Source: Roseateles sp.
GTDB taxonomy: Bacteria > Pseudomonadota > Gammaproteobacteria > Burkholderiales > Burkholderiaceae_C
Reading direction: 5' to 3'
Length of the DNA stretch: 64,000 bases
Assembly (NCBI GenBank): GCA_019234295.1
Contig: JAFALK010000046.1
Location: 62,001 to 126,000, forward strand
In this document: one piece after another, positions 17,046 to 27,338 of the stretch
Position numbering within the stretch: position 1 is the first letter of the stretch
How the letters are laid out: each line of letters starts with the position of its first letter
Program-made: the position numbers and the translations under genes
The notes under the pieces: model-generated
Databases searched by the model: none
The model's input: the letters and a program-made list of their open reading frames with translations, nothing else
What the model was told of the DNA's origin: nothing

Positions 17046-19376
17046 ATGGTTGAAATCGAACTCGACGGTCAGAAGGTAGAGGTCAAGGAAGGCAGCATGG
17101 TCATGCATGCTGCTGAAAAGGCCGGGACCTACATCCCTCACTTCTGCTATCACAAGAAGCTCTCCATCGCCGCCAACTGCCGCATGTGCCTGGTGGACGT
17201 GGAGAAGGCCCCCAAACCCATGCCCGCCTGCGCCACGCCGGTCACGCAGGGCATGATCGTGCGCACCAAGAGCGACAAGGCGGTCAAGGCCCAGCAGGGA
17301 GTCATGGAATTCCTGCTGATCAACCACCCTCTGGATTGCCCGATCTGCGACCAGGGCGGCGAGTGCCAGCTGCAGGATCTGGCCGTGGGCTACGGCGCCA
17401 GCAAGAGCCGCTACTCCGAAGAGAAGCGCGTGGTCTTCCATAAGAACGTGGGCCCGCTGATCTCCATGGAGGAGATGAGCCGTTGCATCCACTGCACCCG
17501 CTGCGTGCGCTTTGGCCAGGAGATTGCCGGTCAGATGGAGCTGGGCATGGCCCACCGCGGCGAGCACAGTGAGATCCAGACCTTCGTCGGCCGTACGGTT
17601 GATTCGGAGCTTTCGGGCAACATGATCGATGTCTGCCCGGTCGGCGCGCTGACCAGCAAGCCCTTCCGCTACAGCGCCCGTACCTGGGAACTGTCGCGCC
17701 GCAAGAGCGTCTCGCCGCATGACTCCACCGGTGCCAACCTGATCGTCCAGGTCAAGGGCAACCAGGTGCTGCGTGTCGTGCCGCTGGAGAACGAAGAGGT
17801 CAACGAATGCTGGATCGCCGACCGCGACCGTTTCTCCTACGAGTCGCTCAACAGCGACCAGCGCGTCACGGCCCCGATGATCAAGCAGGGCGGCGCGTGG
17901 AAGACCGTGGACTGGACGACGGCGCTCGAGTACGTGGCCAACGGCCTCAAGAGCATCAAGAACGATCACGGCGCCGCCGCGATCGGTGGCCTGGGCTCTG
18001 CTCACAGCACCGTGGAAGAGCTGTTCCTGTTGGCCAAGCTCATGCGCGAGATGGGCAGCGAGAACATTGACACCCGCTTGCGCCACGCCGACTTCGCCAA
18101 TACGGCCGATGTTGGCAAGGCGCACTGGCTGGGGCTTCCCATCGCCGAGCTGTCCACGCTGGACCGCGCTTTTGTGATTGGTTCGTTCCTGCGCAAGGAC
18201 CACCCGCTGTTCGCCCAGCGCCTGCGCCAGGCCGCCCGCCGCGGCGCGCAGATCACGGCACTGTCGGCCCAGAACGACGACTGGCTGATGACGGTGAAGA
18301 GCCGCCAGATCGCCGCGCCGAGCGCTTGGGTGCCCGCACTGGCCGACGTGGCCACTGCGATCGCGGCCAGCACGGGTGCTGCGGCCCCGGTTGTCGGCAC
18401 CGCGACGGAAGCCGCTCAAGCCATCGCCAAGTCCCTGCTGTCCGGTCAGAAGAAGGCCGTGCTGCTCGGCAATGCGGCCGCCCAGCACCCGCAAGCCGGC
18501 AGTCTGCTGACCCTGGCCAACTGGATCGCTGCACAAACCGGCGCGAGCGTCGGCTACCTGAGCGAAGCCGCAAACACCGTTGGCGCCCAGCTCATCGGCG
18601 CACTGCCGCGTGCCGATGGCTTGAACGCCGGGCAGATGCTGAACGGTTCGGCGCTGAAGGCGATGCTGCTGCTTAACAACGATCCCGTGCTGGACAGCGC
18701 CAACGCCGCGGCGGCCTCCAAGGCGCTCGCCGCCGCCGAGATGGTCGTGGTGATGAGCCCCTTCAAGACCGGCATCGAGTACGCCGACGTGATCCTGCCG
18801 ATCGCTCCGTTCACCGAGACCTCGGGCAGCTTCGTCAATGCCGAGGGCCGCCTGCAGAGTTTCGTCGGCGTGGTCAAGCCCCTGGGCGAGACGCGTCCGG
18901 CCTGGAAGGTGCTGCGCGTGCTTGGCAATCTGTTGGGCCTCGACGGCTTCAACCAGGACTCTTCCGAACAGGTCAGGACCGAGGCCCTGGGTGTCGGTAC
19001 CGATCTGACGGGGCGCCTGTCGAACGCTTCGAACGCCGCCATCCAGCTGAGCGCGGTGAACGGCGTCGAGCGTCTGGCTCCTGTGCCGATCTACGCTACC
19101 GACGCGCTGGTGCGCCATTCCAGCTCGCTGCAGCTGACCACCGATGCACGCAAGGCCGCCATCGCCGCACTGCCGCAGGCGCTGTGGGATCAGCTGGGTC
19201 TGGGTGCTATGGGGGAGGGCGCTCGCGTGCTCGTCTCGCAGGACGGCGGCTCGGCCGAGCTGCCCGCCGTGCTGGACGCCTCGCTGCCCGCCAACGTCGT
19301 GCGCGTGCCAGCCGGCCTGGCTGAAACCGCATCCCTGGGCGCAGCCTTCGGTGCCCTGACCGTCGCGAAGGTGTAA
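17046..19376 (+). CDS. nuoG: NADH-quinone oxidoreductase subunit G
   Basis: A 776-residue 75-kDa subunit with several Fe-S clusters. The N-terminal [2Fe-2S] ferredoxin domain has HFCYHKKLSIAANCRMCLVD. The His-ligated cluster motif is HPLDCPICDQGGECQLQD, and cluster N4/N5 ligands are CIHCTRCVRF and DVCPVGAL. The C-terminal half is a molybdopterin-oxidoreductase-like domain without catalytic metal. The CxxCxxxC of cluster N7, present in E. coli NuoG, is not seen: the aligned segment reads SPHDSTGANLIV. nuoH starts 3 nt downstream. Confidence 0.97.
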   Translation: MVEIELDGQKVEVKEGSMVMHAAEKAGTYIPHFCYHKKLSIAANCRMCLVDVEKAPKPMPACATPVTQGMIVRTKSDKAVKAQQGVMEFLLINHPLDCPICDQGGECQLQDLAVGYGASKSRYSEEKRVVFHKNVGPLISMEEMSRCIHCTRCVRFGQEIAGQMELGMAHRGEHSEIQTFVGRTVDSELSGNMIDVCPVGALTSKPFRYSARTWELSRRKSVSPHDSTGANLIVQVKGNQVLRVVPLENEEVNECWIADRDRFSYESLNSDQRVTAPMIKQGGAWKTVDWTTALEYVANGLKSIKNDHGAAAIGGLGSAHSTVEELFLLAKLMREMGSENIDTRLRHADFANTADVGKAHWLGLPIAELSTLDRAFVIGSFLRKDHPLFAQRLRQAARRGAQITALSAQNDDWLMTVKSRQIAAPSAWVPALADVATAIAASTGAAAPVVGTATEAAQAIAKSLLSGQKKAVLLGNAAAQHPQAGSLLTLANWIAAQTGASVGYLSEAANTVGAQLIGALPRADGLNAGQMLNGSALKAMLLLNNDPVLDSANAAAASKALAAAEMVVVMSPFKTGIEYADVILPIAPFTETSGSFVNAEGRLQSFVGVVKPLGETRPAWKVLRVLGNLLGLDGFNQDSSEQVRTEALGVGTDLTGRLSNASNAAIQLSAVNGVERLAPVPIYATDALVRHSSSLQLTTDARKAAIAALPQALWDQLGLGAMGEGARVLVSQDGGSAELPAVLDASLPANVVRVPAGLAETASLGAAFGALTVAKV

Positions 19377-19379
19377 TCG

Positions 19380-20477
19380 ATGAATGCTCTGAACGACATC
19401 CTCGTCGCCGTGCAGGCCAGTGCCCTGTGGCCGCTGATCTGGAGCGTGCTCAAGATCGTCTTCGTGGTCCTGCCCCTGCTGGGCTGCGTGGCCTACCTGA
19501 CGCTGTGGGAGCGCAAGGCCATCGGCTGGTCGCAGATCCGCCCGGGTCCGAACCGCGTTGGCCCCTACGGCCTGCTGACGCCGATCGCAGATGCCGTGAA
19601 GCTGATCTTCAAGGAGATCATCTTCCCGAGCGCCGCCAACAAGGGTCTGTTCTTCCTCGGCCCCATCATGACCATCATGCCGGCCCTGGCCGCCTGGGCC
19701 GTGATGCCCTTCGGCCCGGAAGTGGCGGTGTCCAACATCAACGCCGGCCTGCTCTTCGTGATGGCCATCACCTCGCTCGAGGTGTACGGCGTGATCATCG
19801 CCGGCTGGGCCTCGAACTCGAAGTACGCCTTCCTCGGTGCGCTGCGTGCCTCGGCACAGATGGTCAGCTACGAGATCGCCATGGGCTTCGCCCTCGTGAT
19901 CGTGCTGATGGTGACCGGCAGCCTGAACATGACGGACATCGTCGTGAGCCAGCAAAAGGGCACCTTCGCCGCCATGGGCGTGAACTTTTTGTCCTGGAAC
20001 TGGCTGCCCCTGTTCCCGATCTTCATCATCTATTTCATCTCTGGCCTGGCGGAGACGAACCGGCACCCCTTCGACGTGGTCGAAGGTGAATCGGAGATCG
20101 TGGCCGGCCACATGATCGAGTACTCGGGCATGTCCTTCGCGATGTTCTTCCTGGCCGAGTACGCCAACATGATCCTCGTCTCGGCCCTGGCTGTGGTGAT
20201 GTTCCTGGGTGGCTGGTCTGCACCGATCTCCTGGAGTGCGCTCGGCATGAGCACTCCCGAGTTCATCAAGAACACGATGGGCTTCTGGAACTGGGGCTGG
20301 CTGTTCCTCAAGACCTTCTGCGTGGTCTCCATGTTCCTGTGGGTGCGCGCAACCTTCCCGCGCTATCGCTATGACCAGATCATGCGTCTGGGCTGGAAGA
20401 TCTTCATTCCTGTGACCCTGGTCTGGCTGTTCGTCGTCGGCCTGTGGATCCAGTCGCCGTACAACATCTGGAAGTAA
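19380..20477 (+). CDS. nuoH: NADH-quinone oxidoreductase subunit H
   Basis: A 365-residue membrane subunit (ND1 type) with about eight transmembrane helices that links the quinone cavity to the proton channels. Signatures are [27 protein letters not shown] (shown here as [19 protein letters not shown]), [10 protein letters not shown], and [20 protein letters not shown] around the conserved acidic loop. It is 3 nt after nuoG and 5 nt before nuoI. Confidence 0.98.
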   Translation: MNALNDILVAVQASALWPLIWSVLKIVFVVLPLLGCVAYLTLWERKAIGWSQIRPGPNRVGPYGLLTPIADAVKLIFKEIIFPSAANKGLFFLGPIMTIMPALAAWAVMPFGPEVAVSNINAGLLFVMAITSLEVYGVIIAGWASNSKYAFLGALRASAQMVSYEIAMGFALVIVLMVTGSLNMTDIVVSQQKGTFAAMGVNFLSWNWLPLFPIFIIYFISGLAETNRHPFDVVEGESEIVAGHMIEYSGMSFAMFFLAEYANMILVSALAVVMFLGGWSAPISWSALGMSTPEFIKNTMGFWNWGWLFLKTFCVVSMFLWVRATFPRYRYDQIMRLGWKIFIPVTLVWLFVVGLWIQSPYNIWK

Positions 20478-20482
20478 GACCG

Positions 20483-20971
20483 ATGAGTGCCTTCAAAGAC
20501 TTCATCAAGAGTTTCATGCTCCTTGAGCTACTCAAGGGCATGAAGCTCACGGGCAAGCACTTCTTCTCTCCCAACATCACCGTGATGTTCCCGGAAGAGA
20601 AGACGCCGTTGTCCCCGCGTTTCCGTGGTCTGCACGCGCTGCGCCGCTATGAAAATGGCGAAGAGCGCTGCATTGCCTGCAAGCTCTGCGAGGCCGTGTG
20701 CCCGGCCATGGCCATCACGATCGAGTCCGACGTGCGTGCCGACGGTTCGCGCCGCACCACGCGTTACGACATCGACCTGACCAAGTGCATCTTCTGCGGC
20801 TTCTGCGAAGAAAGCTGCCCGGTGGACTCCATCGTCGAGACCGACATCTTCGAATATCACGGCGAGAAGCGCGGCGACCTGTATTTCACCAAGGACATGC
20901 TGCTTGCAGTGGGTGATCGCTACGAGCCCCGCATCGCTGCGCAAAAGGAGGCGGACGCCAAGTACCGCTGA
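20483..20971 (+). CDS. nuoI: NADH-quinone oxidoreductase subunit I
   Basis: A 162-residue ferredoxin-like subunit with two [4Fe-4S] clusters, N6a and N6b. The ligand motifs are [16 protein letters not shown] and [18 protein letters not shown]. The ATG at 20483 gives the family N-terminus; the frame extends upstream into nuoH without similarity. nuoJ follows after 42 nt, the largest gap inside the operon. Confidence 0.98.
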   Translation: MSAFKDFIKSFMLLELLKGMKLTGKHFFSPNITVMFPEEKTPLSPRFRGLHALRRYENGEERCIACKLCEAVCPAMAITIESDVRADGSRRTTRYDIDLTKCIFCGFCEESCPVDSIVETDIFEYHGEKRGDLYFTKDMLLAVGDRYEPRIAAQKEADAKYR

Positions 20972-21013
20972 GGGTTTATGCAACCCGAAGCTGCTTGAGC
21001 CATAGGACACCCC

Positions 21014-21655
21014 ATGGAAATCACGACTGCTCTCTTCTACGCCTTCTCGGCCGTGCTGCTCGGCTCGTCGGTGCGCGTCATCACTGCGCGCTCCACGGTC
21101 CACTCGGCCCTGTTCCTGATCCTCGCCTTCTTCAGCGCCGCCTGCGTGTGGATGCTGCTCAAGGCCGAGTTCCTCGCCATCACCTTGGTCCTCGTCTACA
21201 TCGGCGCGGTCATGGTGCTCTTCCTCTTTGTAGTCATGATGCTGGACATCGAGACCAAGACGGTACGCGAGGACTTCTACAAGCACCTGCCGATGGCCGG
21301 CCTCGTGGGCGCTTTGATCGCGCTGGAAATGGCCGCCGTGCTGATGCAGGGCTTCCGCCTGACCGACGCCCCCGAGCTCTCGGCCGAAGCCGTCAAGCTG
21401 GGCAACACCAAGGTGCTGGGCATCGTCATCTACACCCAATACCTGTACCCGCTCGAAGTGGCCGCCGTGCTGCTGCTGGTGGCTGTTGTCGCCGCCATCG
21501 CGCTGACGCTGCGCCAGCGCAAGGACGCGCGCTCGCAGAAGCCCGCCGAGCAGGTCCGTGTCAAGAAGGCCGACCGCCTGAAGATCGTCAAGATGGCCCC
21601 CACCGTGCCCGAAGCGCCGGCCGCGCCTGCTGAAGAGAACAAGGGAGCCGCATGA
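21014..21655 (+). CDS. nuoJ: NADH-quinone oxidoreductase subunit J
   Basis: A 213-residue membrane subunit (ND6 type) with five transmembrane helices. Conserved parts are [40 protein letters not shown] (the pi-bulge helix TMH3) and VVMMLDIE. A charged, Lys/Arg- and Ala-rich C-terminal tail of about 50 residues extends beyond the last helix. The stop overlaps nuoK by 4 nt. Confidence 0.97.
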   Translation: MEITTALFYAFSAVLLGSSVRVITARSTVHSALFLILAFFSAACVWMLLKAEFLAITLVLVYIGAVMVLFLFVVMMLDIETKTVREDFYKHLPMAGLVGALIALEMAAVLMQGFRLTDAPELSAEAVKLGNTKVLGIVIYTQYLYPLEVAAVLLLVAVVAAIALTLRQRKDARSQKPAEQVRVKKADRLKIVKMAPTVPEAPAAPAEENKGAA

Positions 21656-21966
21656 TGGGCGCACTGACCCTCGGACATTTTCTGACCCTGGGTGCGATTC
21701 TGTTCGCGCTCTCGGTGATCGGCATCTTCCTGAACCGCAAGAACCTCATCGTGCTGCTGATGGCTATCGAGCTGATGCTGCTGGCGGTGAACCTGAACTT
21801 CGTGGCCTTCTCGCACTACCTGGGCGACATGGCCGGTCAGGTTTTCGTGTTCTTCATCCTGACCGTGGCCGCTGCAGAAAGCGCCATCGGTCTGGCCATC
21901 CTGGTCGTGCTGTTCCGCAACCGCGCCACGATCAACGTGGATGAACTCGACGCGCTGAAGGGATAA
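21652..21966 (+). CDS. nuoK: NADH-quinone oxidoreductase subunit K
   Basis: A 104-residue membrane subunit (ND4L type) with three transmembrane helices and the two buried Glu residues used in proton transfer, in [18 protein letters not shown] and [11 protein letters not shown]. Two adjacent ATG codons (21652 and 21655) could start it; the first overlaps nuoJ. nuoL follows after 7 nt. Confidence 0.97.
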   Translation: MMGALTLGHFLTLGAILFALSVIGIFLNRKNLIVLLMAIELMLLAVNLNFVAFSHYLGDMAGQVFVFFILTVAAAESAIGLAILVVLFRNRATINVDELDALKG

Positions 21967-21973
21967 GAACAAG

Positions 21974-24043
21974 ATGTCCGCAACTCTCAACGCAAACCTG
22001 CTGCTCGCGGTGCCGATGGCACCGCTGGCCGGCGCCGTCATCGCCGGCTTCTTCGGCAAGCAGATCGGCCGTGCCGGCGCGCACTGGGCCACCATTCTGG
22101 GCGTGCTCGTGTCCTTCATTTTGTCGGCCATGACGCTGATGGATGTGCTGGACGGTGCCCGCTTCAATGCCACCATCTACGAATGGATGAACGTCGGCGG
22201 CCTGAAGATGGAAGTTGGCTTCCTCGTCGACGGCCTCACCGCCATGATGATGTGCGTGGTGACCTTCGTCTCGCTGATGGTGCACATCTACACCATCGGC
22301 TATATGGAGGAAGACCCGGGCTACCAGCGCTTCTTCAGCTACATCTCGCTGTTTACCTTCAGCATGTTGATGCTGGTGATGAGCAACAACTTCCTGCAGC
22401 TGTTCTTCGGCTGGGAAGCGGTGGGCCTCGTGTCCTACCTGCTGATCGGCTTCTGGTACACCAAGCCCACGGCCATCTTTGCCAACATGAAGGCCTTCGT
22501 GGTCAACCGCGTGGGTGACTTTGGCTTCATCCTCGGCATCGGCCTGCTGGTCGCCTACGGCGGCTCCCTGAGCTACGCGGAAACCTTCGCCAAGGCCGGC
22601 GAGCTCGCGCAGATCAAGTTCCCGCACCCCATCCTGACGGGCCTGTTCGGCAGCGACTGGATGATGCTGACCGTGGCCTGCATCTGCCTGTTCATCGGCG
22701 CCATGGGCAAGAGCGCGCAGTTCCCGCTGCACGTCTGGCTGCCCGATTCGATGGAGGGCCCGACCCCCATTTCCGCGCTGATCCACGCCGCCACCATGGT
22801 GACGGCTGGTATTTTCATGGTCACGCGCATGAGCCCGCTGTTCGAGCTCTCCGACACGGCGCTGAACTTCGTCATGGTGATCGGTGCCATCACGGCGCTC
22901 TTCATGGGCTTCCTGGGCATCATCCAAAACGACATCAAGCGCGTGGTGGCGTACTCCACGCTCTCGCAGCTGGGCTACATGACGGTCGCCCTTGGCGCCT
23001 CGGCCTACTCGGTCGCCGTGTTCCACCTGATGACGCACGCCTTCTTCAAGGCCCTGCTGTTCCTCGGCGCCGGCTCCGTGATCATCGGCATGCACCACGA
23101 CCAGGACATCCGCAACATGGGTGGCCTTTGGAAGTACATGAAGATCACCTGGATCACCTCGCTGCTGGGTTCGCTCGCGCTGATCGGCACGCCGTTCTTC
23201 GCCGGTTTCTATTCCAAGGACTCCATCATCGAGGCCGTGCACGCCAGCCACCTGCCGGGCGCGGGCTTCGCCTACTTCGCCGTCATCGCCGGCGTGTTCG
23301 TGACGGCCTTCTACTCGTTCCGGATGTATTTCCTCGTCTTCCATGGCAAGGAGAACTTCCACCACAAGCCCTTCCCGGGCGAGCACGACCATCACGACGA
23401 CCATGGCCACGGTCACGACCACACGCCGCACGAATCGCGCTGGGTTGTGACGGTGCCGCTGATCCTGCTGGCCATCCCCTCGGTGATCATCGGCGGCTGG
23501 ACCATCGGCCCGATGCTGTACGGCGACTTCTTCAAGGACTCGATCAGCTTCAACCTCGAAGCCCATCCGGCCATGGAAGAGCTGGCGCACGACTTCCACG
23601 AAGTGGGTGGCGCCCTGGGCATGGGGCTGCACTCTTTCACGAGCCTGCCGTTCGTGCTGGCGGCGCTGGGCGTGGCCTCGGCATTTGCCTGCTACATGGT
23701 CTGGCCGCAGATCCCGGCTACCTTCGCCCGCGTGTTGCGCCCGCTGATCGTCGTCCTGGAGAACAAGTACTTCATGGACTGGATCAACGAGAACATCCTC
23801 GCCCGCCTGGCCCGCGTGCTCGGCACTGTGGCCTGGAAGGCCGGCGACCAGGGCGTGATCGACGGCGTGATCATCAACGGCTCGGCCCGCACCATCGGCG
23901 GCATCGCCGGCCTGGTGCGCCGAGTGCAGACCGGCTTCTTGTACTGGTACGCACTGATGATGATTCTCGGCGTCATCGCCCTGATGACCTGGCAGCTCTG
24001 GCCTTATATCGGGCCTCAATTCAAGTCCCTGGTGGGCTTCTAA
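21974..24043 (+). CDS. nuoL: NADH-quinone oxidoreductase subunit L
   Basis: A 689-residue antiporter-like proton-pumping subunit (ND5 type). Conserved parts are FFGWEAVGLVSYLLIGFW, the proton-channel Lys/His segments GKSAQFPLHVWLPDSMEGPTP (seen here as QFPLHVWLPDSMEGPTP) and SALIHAATMVTAGIFMV, KRVVAYSTLSQLGYM, and the C-terminal lateral helix. An unusually His/Asp-rich loop (HDHHDDHGHGHDHTPH, around residues 472-487) interrupts the region before the last helices. nuoM follows after 18 nt. Confidence 0.98.
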   Translation: MSATLNANLLLAVPMAPLAGAVIAGFFGKQIGRAGAHWATILGVLVSFILSAMTLMDVLDGARFNATIYEWMNVGGLKMEVGFLVDGLTAMMMCVVTFVSLMVHIYTIGYMEEDPGYQRFFSYISLFTFSMLMLVMSNNFLQLFFGWEAVGLVSYLLIGFWYTKPTAIFANMKAFVVNRVGDFGFILGIGLLVAYGGSLSYAETFAKAGELAQIKFPHPILTGLFGSDWMMLTVACICLFIGAMGKSAQFPLHVWLPDSMEGPTPISALIHAATMVTAGIFMVTRMSPLFELSDTALNFVMVIGAITALFMGFLGIIQNDIKRVVAYSTLSQLGYMTVALGASAYSVAVFHLMTHAFFKALLFLGAGSVIIGMHHDQDIRNMGGLWKYMKITWITSLLGSLALIGTPFFAGFYSKDSIIEAVHASHLPGAGFAYFAVIAGVFVTAFYSFRMYFLVFHGKENFHHKPFPGEHDHHDDHGHGHDHTPHESRWVVTVPLILLAIPSVIIGGWTIGPMLYGDFFKDSISFNLEAHPAMEELAHDFHEVGGALGMGLHSFTSLPFVLAALGVASAFACYMVWPQIPATFARVLRPLIVVLENKYFMDWINENILARLARVLGTVAWKAGDQGVIDGVIINGSARTIGGIAGLVRRVQTGFLYWYALMMILGVIALMTWQLWPYIGPQFKSLVGF

Positions 24044-24061
24044 GCGAGGCGGAGAACAAGA

Positions 24062-25534
24062 ATGGGAATTTTGAGTCTTGCCATTTTCCTGCCCATCGTG
24101 GCGGGAGCTGCCTTGCTCTTGCTGGGCAAGGCCGAACAGGCCAAGCTGGTGCGCTGGCTTGCGCTGGGCGCCTCCATCGCGAGCTTCGTGGTGACGCTGC
24201 CGCTGATCAACAGCTTCGACCTCGGCACCGCGGCCATGCAGTTCGTCGAGAACTACGCCTGGATCGAGCGCTTCAACATCCACTACCACCTGGGCGTGGA
24301 CGGCATCTCCATGTGGTTCGTGCCGCTGACGGCCTTCATCACCGTGATCGTGGTGATCGCGGCCTGGGAGGTGATCGAGTCGCGCGTGAACCAGTACATG
24401 GGCGCCTTCTTGATCCTCTCCGGCCTGATGGTTGGCGTGTTCTCGGCGCTGGACGGCATGCTGTTCTACGTGTTCTTCGAGGCTACGCTGATCCCGATGT
24501 ACATCATCATCGGTGTCTGGGGCGGGCCGAACCGCGTCTACGCGGCCTTCAAGTTCTTCCTCTACACGCTGGCCGGCTCACTGCTGATGCTGATCGCGCT
24601 GCTGTACCTGTACGTGAAGTCCGCGGGCAGCTTCGAGATCCTCGAATGGCACAAGCTACCGCTGCCGATGGACGTGCAGACCCTGCTGTTCTTCGCCTTC
24701 CTGGCCGCGTTCTCGGTGAAGGTGCCGATGTGGCCGGTGCACACCTGGCTGCCGGACGCCCACGTCGAGGCGCCCACAGGTGGCTCGATGGTGCTGGCTG
24801 CCATCATGCTCAAGCTCGGCGCCTACGGTTTCCTGCGCTTCTCGCTGCCCATCGCGCCCGACGCCGCTCATCACTGGTCCTGGCTGATCATCGGCATGTC
24901 GCTGACGGCTGTGGTCTACGTGGGCCTGGTGGCCCTGGTGCAGAAGGACATGAAGAAGCTCGTGGCCTACTCCTCAGTGGCGCACATGGGCTTCGTGACC
25001 CTGGGGTTCTTCATCTTCAACGCACTCGGCGTTCAAGGAGCTCTTGTTCAGATGATCTCGCACGGCTTCGTGTCGGGCGCGATGTTCCTGTGCATCGGTG
25101 TGCTCTACGACCGCGTGCACAGCCGTGAGATCGCGGCCTACGGCGGCGTGGTCAACACCATGCCCAAGTTCGCCGCACTGGCCCTGTTCTTCGCCATGGC
25201 CAATTGCGGCCTGCCCGCCACGGCCGGCTTCGTGGGTGAGTGGATGGTGATTCTGGGCTCGGTGGGCTACCAGTTCTGGATCGGTGCCATCGCCGCCACC
25301 GCCCTGGTCTTCGGTGCGGCCTACACGCTGTGGATGTACAAGCGCGTCTACTTCGGCGGCGTCACGAACGACAACGTCAAGGAGCTCGCCGACATCAACG
25401 GCCGCGAATTCCTGATGCTCGCCGTGCTGGCCCTGGCCACGCTCTACATGGGTCTGTATCCCAAGCCCTTCACGGACGTGATGCAGGTCTCGGTCGCCGA
25501 GTTGCTCAAGCACGTGGCCCAAAGCAAGCTGTAA
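24062..25534 (+). CDS. nuoM: NADH-quinone oxidoreductase subunit M
   Basis: A 490-residue antiporter-like proton-pumping subunit (ND4 type). Family segments are FYVFFEATLIPMYIIIGVWGG with the key Glu, FSVKVPMWPVHTWLPDAHVEAP (core PMWPVHTWLPDAHVEAP), MKKLVAYSSVAHMGFV and SHGFVSGAMFLCIGVLYDR. The length and 14-helix layout are normal. nuoN follows after 17 nt. Confidence 0.98.
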   Translation: MGILSLAIFLPIVAGAALLLLGKAEQAKLVRWLALGASIASFVVTLPLINSFDLGTAAMQFVENYAWIERFNIHYHLGVDGISMWFVPLTAFITVIVVIAAWEVIESRVNQYMGAFLILSGLMVGVFSALDGMLFYVFFEATLIPMYIIIGVWGGPNRVYAAFKFFLYTLAGSLLMLIALLYLYVKSAGSFEILEWHKLPLPMDVQTLLFFAFLAAFSVKVPMWPVHTWLPDAHVEAPTGGSMVLAAIMLKLGAYGFLRFSLPIAPDAAHHWSWLIIGMSLTAVVYVGLVALVQKDMKKLVAYSSVAHMGFVTLGFFIFNALGVQGALVQMISHGFVSGAMFLCIGVLYDRVHSREIAAYGGVVNTMPKFAALALFFAMANCGLPATAGFVGEWMVILGSVGYQFWIGAIAATALVFGAAYTLWMYKRVYFGGVTNDNVKELADINGREFLMLAVLALATLYMGLYPKPFTDVMQVSVAELLKHVAQSKL

Positions 25535-25551
25535 ACAGGAGCCACAAGAAA

Positions 25552-27033
25552 ATGAACACCATGAACTGGCTCGCGGTCTACCCCGAAATCCTCCTGGTCT
25601 GCATGGCCTGCCTCGTGGCCATCGCCGACCTCTTCATCACCGACCCCGCCCGGCGCGTGACGTACTGGCTCACCCAGGCCTCGCTGGCCGTCGTGGCCGT
25701 CATGCACCTGGTCAACTTCGGCGACGGCCTGACGGTCTACGCCATGCAGGGCATGGTCGTGGCCGACCCCATGGGCCACCTGCTGGCCGTGTTCTCCTGC
25801 GTGGCCACGATGGCGACGCTGGTCTATGCGAGGCCTTACGCGGCCAGCCGCGAGATGCTCAAGGGGGAGCTCTTCACCCTCAGCATGTTCTCGCTGCTCG
25901 GCATCAACGTCATGCTGGCGGCCAACAACTTGCTCGTGGTCTACCTCGGCCTCGAGCTGATGACGCTGTCGCTGTACGCGCTCGTGGCCCTGCGCCGCGA
26001 CCACGCCGTCTCGACCGAAGCGGCGATGAAGTACTTTGTGCTCGGCGCGCTGGCCAGCGGGTTCTTGCTCTACGGCCTGTCGATGATGTACGGCGCCACC
26101 GGCTCGCTGTCCATCCCGGAAGTCTTCAAGGAGATCAGCCGCGGCGCGCCCAACATGGCCGTGCTCGTCTTTGGCATCGTCTTCGTCGTCGCCGGCCTGG
26201 CCTTCAAGCTCGGCGCCGCGCCTTTCCACATGTGGGTGCCCGACGTCTACACGGGCGCTCCCACGGCCGTCACGCTGCTGATCGGTGCGGCGCCCAAGCT
26301 GGCAGCCTTCGGCATCACCATGCGTTTGCTGGTGGAGGGCATGATGGGCCGCGCCGAGGAATGGCAGCAGATGCTGATCGTGCTGGCCGTCGCCTCGCTC
26401 GTCATCGGCAACCTGGCCGCGATCGCGCAGACCAACTTCAAACGTCTGCTGGCCTACTCGACCATCGCGCAGATGGGCTTCATGCTGCTGGCTCTGGCCT
26501 CCGGCGTGATCGACGGTAGCGGCGCCAACGGCCAGAACTCCTACAGCTCGGCCATGTTCTATGCGGTCACGTACGTGCTGACGACGCTGGGCACCTTCGG
26601 CATGGTCATGCTGATGTCTCGTGCCGGCCATGAGGCCGAGGAGATCAAGGACCTGGCCGGCCTGGGCAAGCGCAGCCCCTGGTTCGCGCTGGTGCTGACC
26701 ATCTTCATGTTCTCGCTCGCCGGCATTCCGCCGACGGCCGGCTTCTACGCCAAGCTCGCCGTGCTGCAGGCCGTCGTGGCTACGGGCTCGACCTTCTACC
26801 TGCAGCTGGCCGTCGGTGCCGTGGTGCTGTCGCTGATCGGTGCCTTCTACTACCTGCGCGTGGTCAAGGTCATGTTCTTCGACGAACCGCTCGACGGCCA
26901 GCCCCTGGCCGCCCCGGCCGACGCCAAGCTTGTCATGTCGCTCAACGGCGTGGCCGTGCTGGCCTTCGGCATTGTGCCCGGCGGCCTCATGGCTTGGTGC
27001 GTCTACGCAATCCGCCAGGCGCTCACCACCTGA
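25552..27033 (+). CDS. nuoN: NADH-quinone oxidoreductase subunit N
   Basis: A 493-residue antiporter-like subunit (ND2 type) and the last structural gene of complex I. Segments recognised are VYLGLELMTLSLYALVAL with the conserved Glu, FKLGAAPFHMWVPDVYTGAPT, FKRLLAYSTIAQMGFMLLAL and SLAGIPPTAGFYAKLAVLQA. The ATG at 25552 was chosen because it follows the nuoM stop at normal distance; the open frame upstream lies inside nuoM. The stop shares one base with the next ATG. Confidence 0.98.
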   Translation: MNTMNWLAVYPEILLVCMACLVAIADLFITDPARRVTYWLTQASLAVVAVMHLVNFGDGLTVYAMQGMVVADPMGHLLAVFSCVATMATLVYARPYAASREMLKGELFTLSMFSLLGINVMLAANNLLVVYLGLELMTLSLYALVALRRDHAVSTEAAMKYFVLGALASGFLLYGLSMMYGATGSLSIPEVFKEISRGAPNMAVLVFGIVFVVAGLAFKLGAAPFHMWVPDVYTGAPTAVTLLIGAAPKLAAFGITMRLLVEGMMGRAEEWQQMLIVLAVASLVIGNLAAIAQTNFKRLLAYSTIAQMGFMLLALASGVIDGSGANGQNSYSSAMFYAVTYVLTTLGTFGMVMLMSRAGHEAEEIKDLAGLGKRSPWFALVLTIFMFSLAGIPPTAGFYAKLAVLQAVVATGSTFYLQLAVGAVVLSLIGAFYYLRVVKVMFFDEPLDGQPLAAPADAKLVMSLNGVAVLAFGIVPGGLMAWCVYAIRQALTT

Positions 27034-27338
27034 TGGACCAATCGGCTGCGATCTGGGCGGTCCTCGTGGCCGCGGCGCTCGCGGCCAACTGGCCTTATTT
27101 CAGCGAGCGCGTCCTCCTGGTGGGGCCGCGCCGCGCGCCCAAGAATGCCTGGTGGCGCTTGCTGGAGCTGGTGCTGCTGGGCATTGCCACTCTGTGCCTG
27201 GGCTTCGGGCTGGAGTCCTACCTGGGCCAGCGCCAGTCGCAGGGCTGGGCGTTCTACGCAGCGGCCGGCTTCCTGTTCATCACGCTGGGATTCCCGGGCT
27301 TCGTATGGCGCTACTTGCGCAAGCACCGCGATGAGTGA
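27033..27338 (+). CDS. DUF2818 family membrane protein, distal gene of the nuo operon
   Basis: A 101-residue hydrophobic protein with about three predicted helices (AAIWAVLVAAALAANWPYF, LLELVLLGIATLCLGFGLES and AFYAAAGFLFITLGFPGFVW). It resembles the DUF2818 family, which sits after nuoN in betaproteobacteria. The conserved NWPYFSER motif is followed by a positively charged loop. The ATG overlaps the nuoN stop by one base, and its own stop overlaps the Nudix gene by 8 nt. The location suggests a role in complex I assembly or stability, but the function is unknown. Confidence 0.82.
   Translation: MDQSAAIWAVLVAAALAANWPYFSERVLLVGPRRAPKNAWWRLLELVLLGIATLCLGFGLESYLGQRQSQGWAFYAAAGFLFITLGFPGFVWRYLRKHRDE

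Noticed and set aside
16971-20111. A 1046-codon minus-strand frame opposite nuoF-nuoH
   Set aside because: It is antisense to unmistakable NuoG and NuoH with all Fe-S motifs; composition shows a bias artefact.
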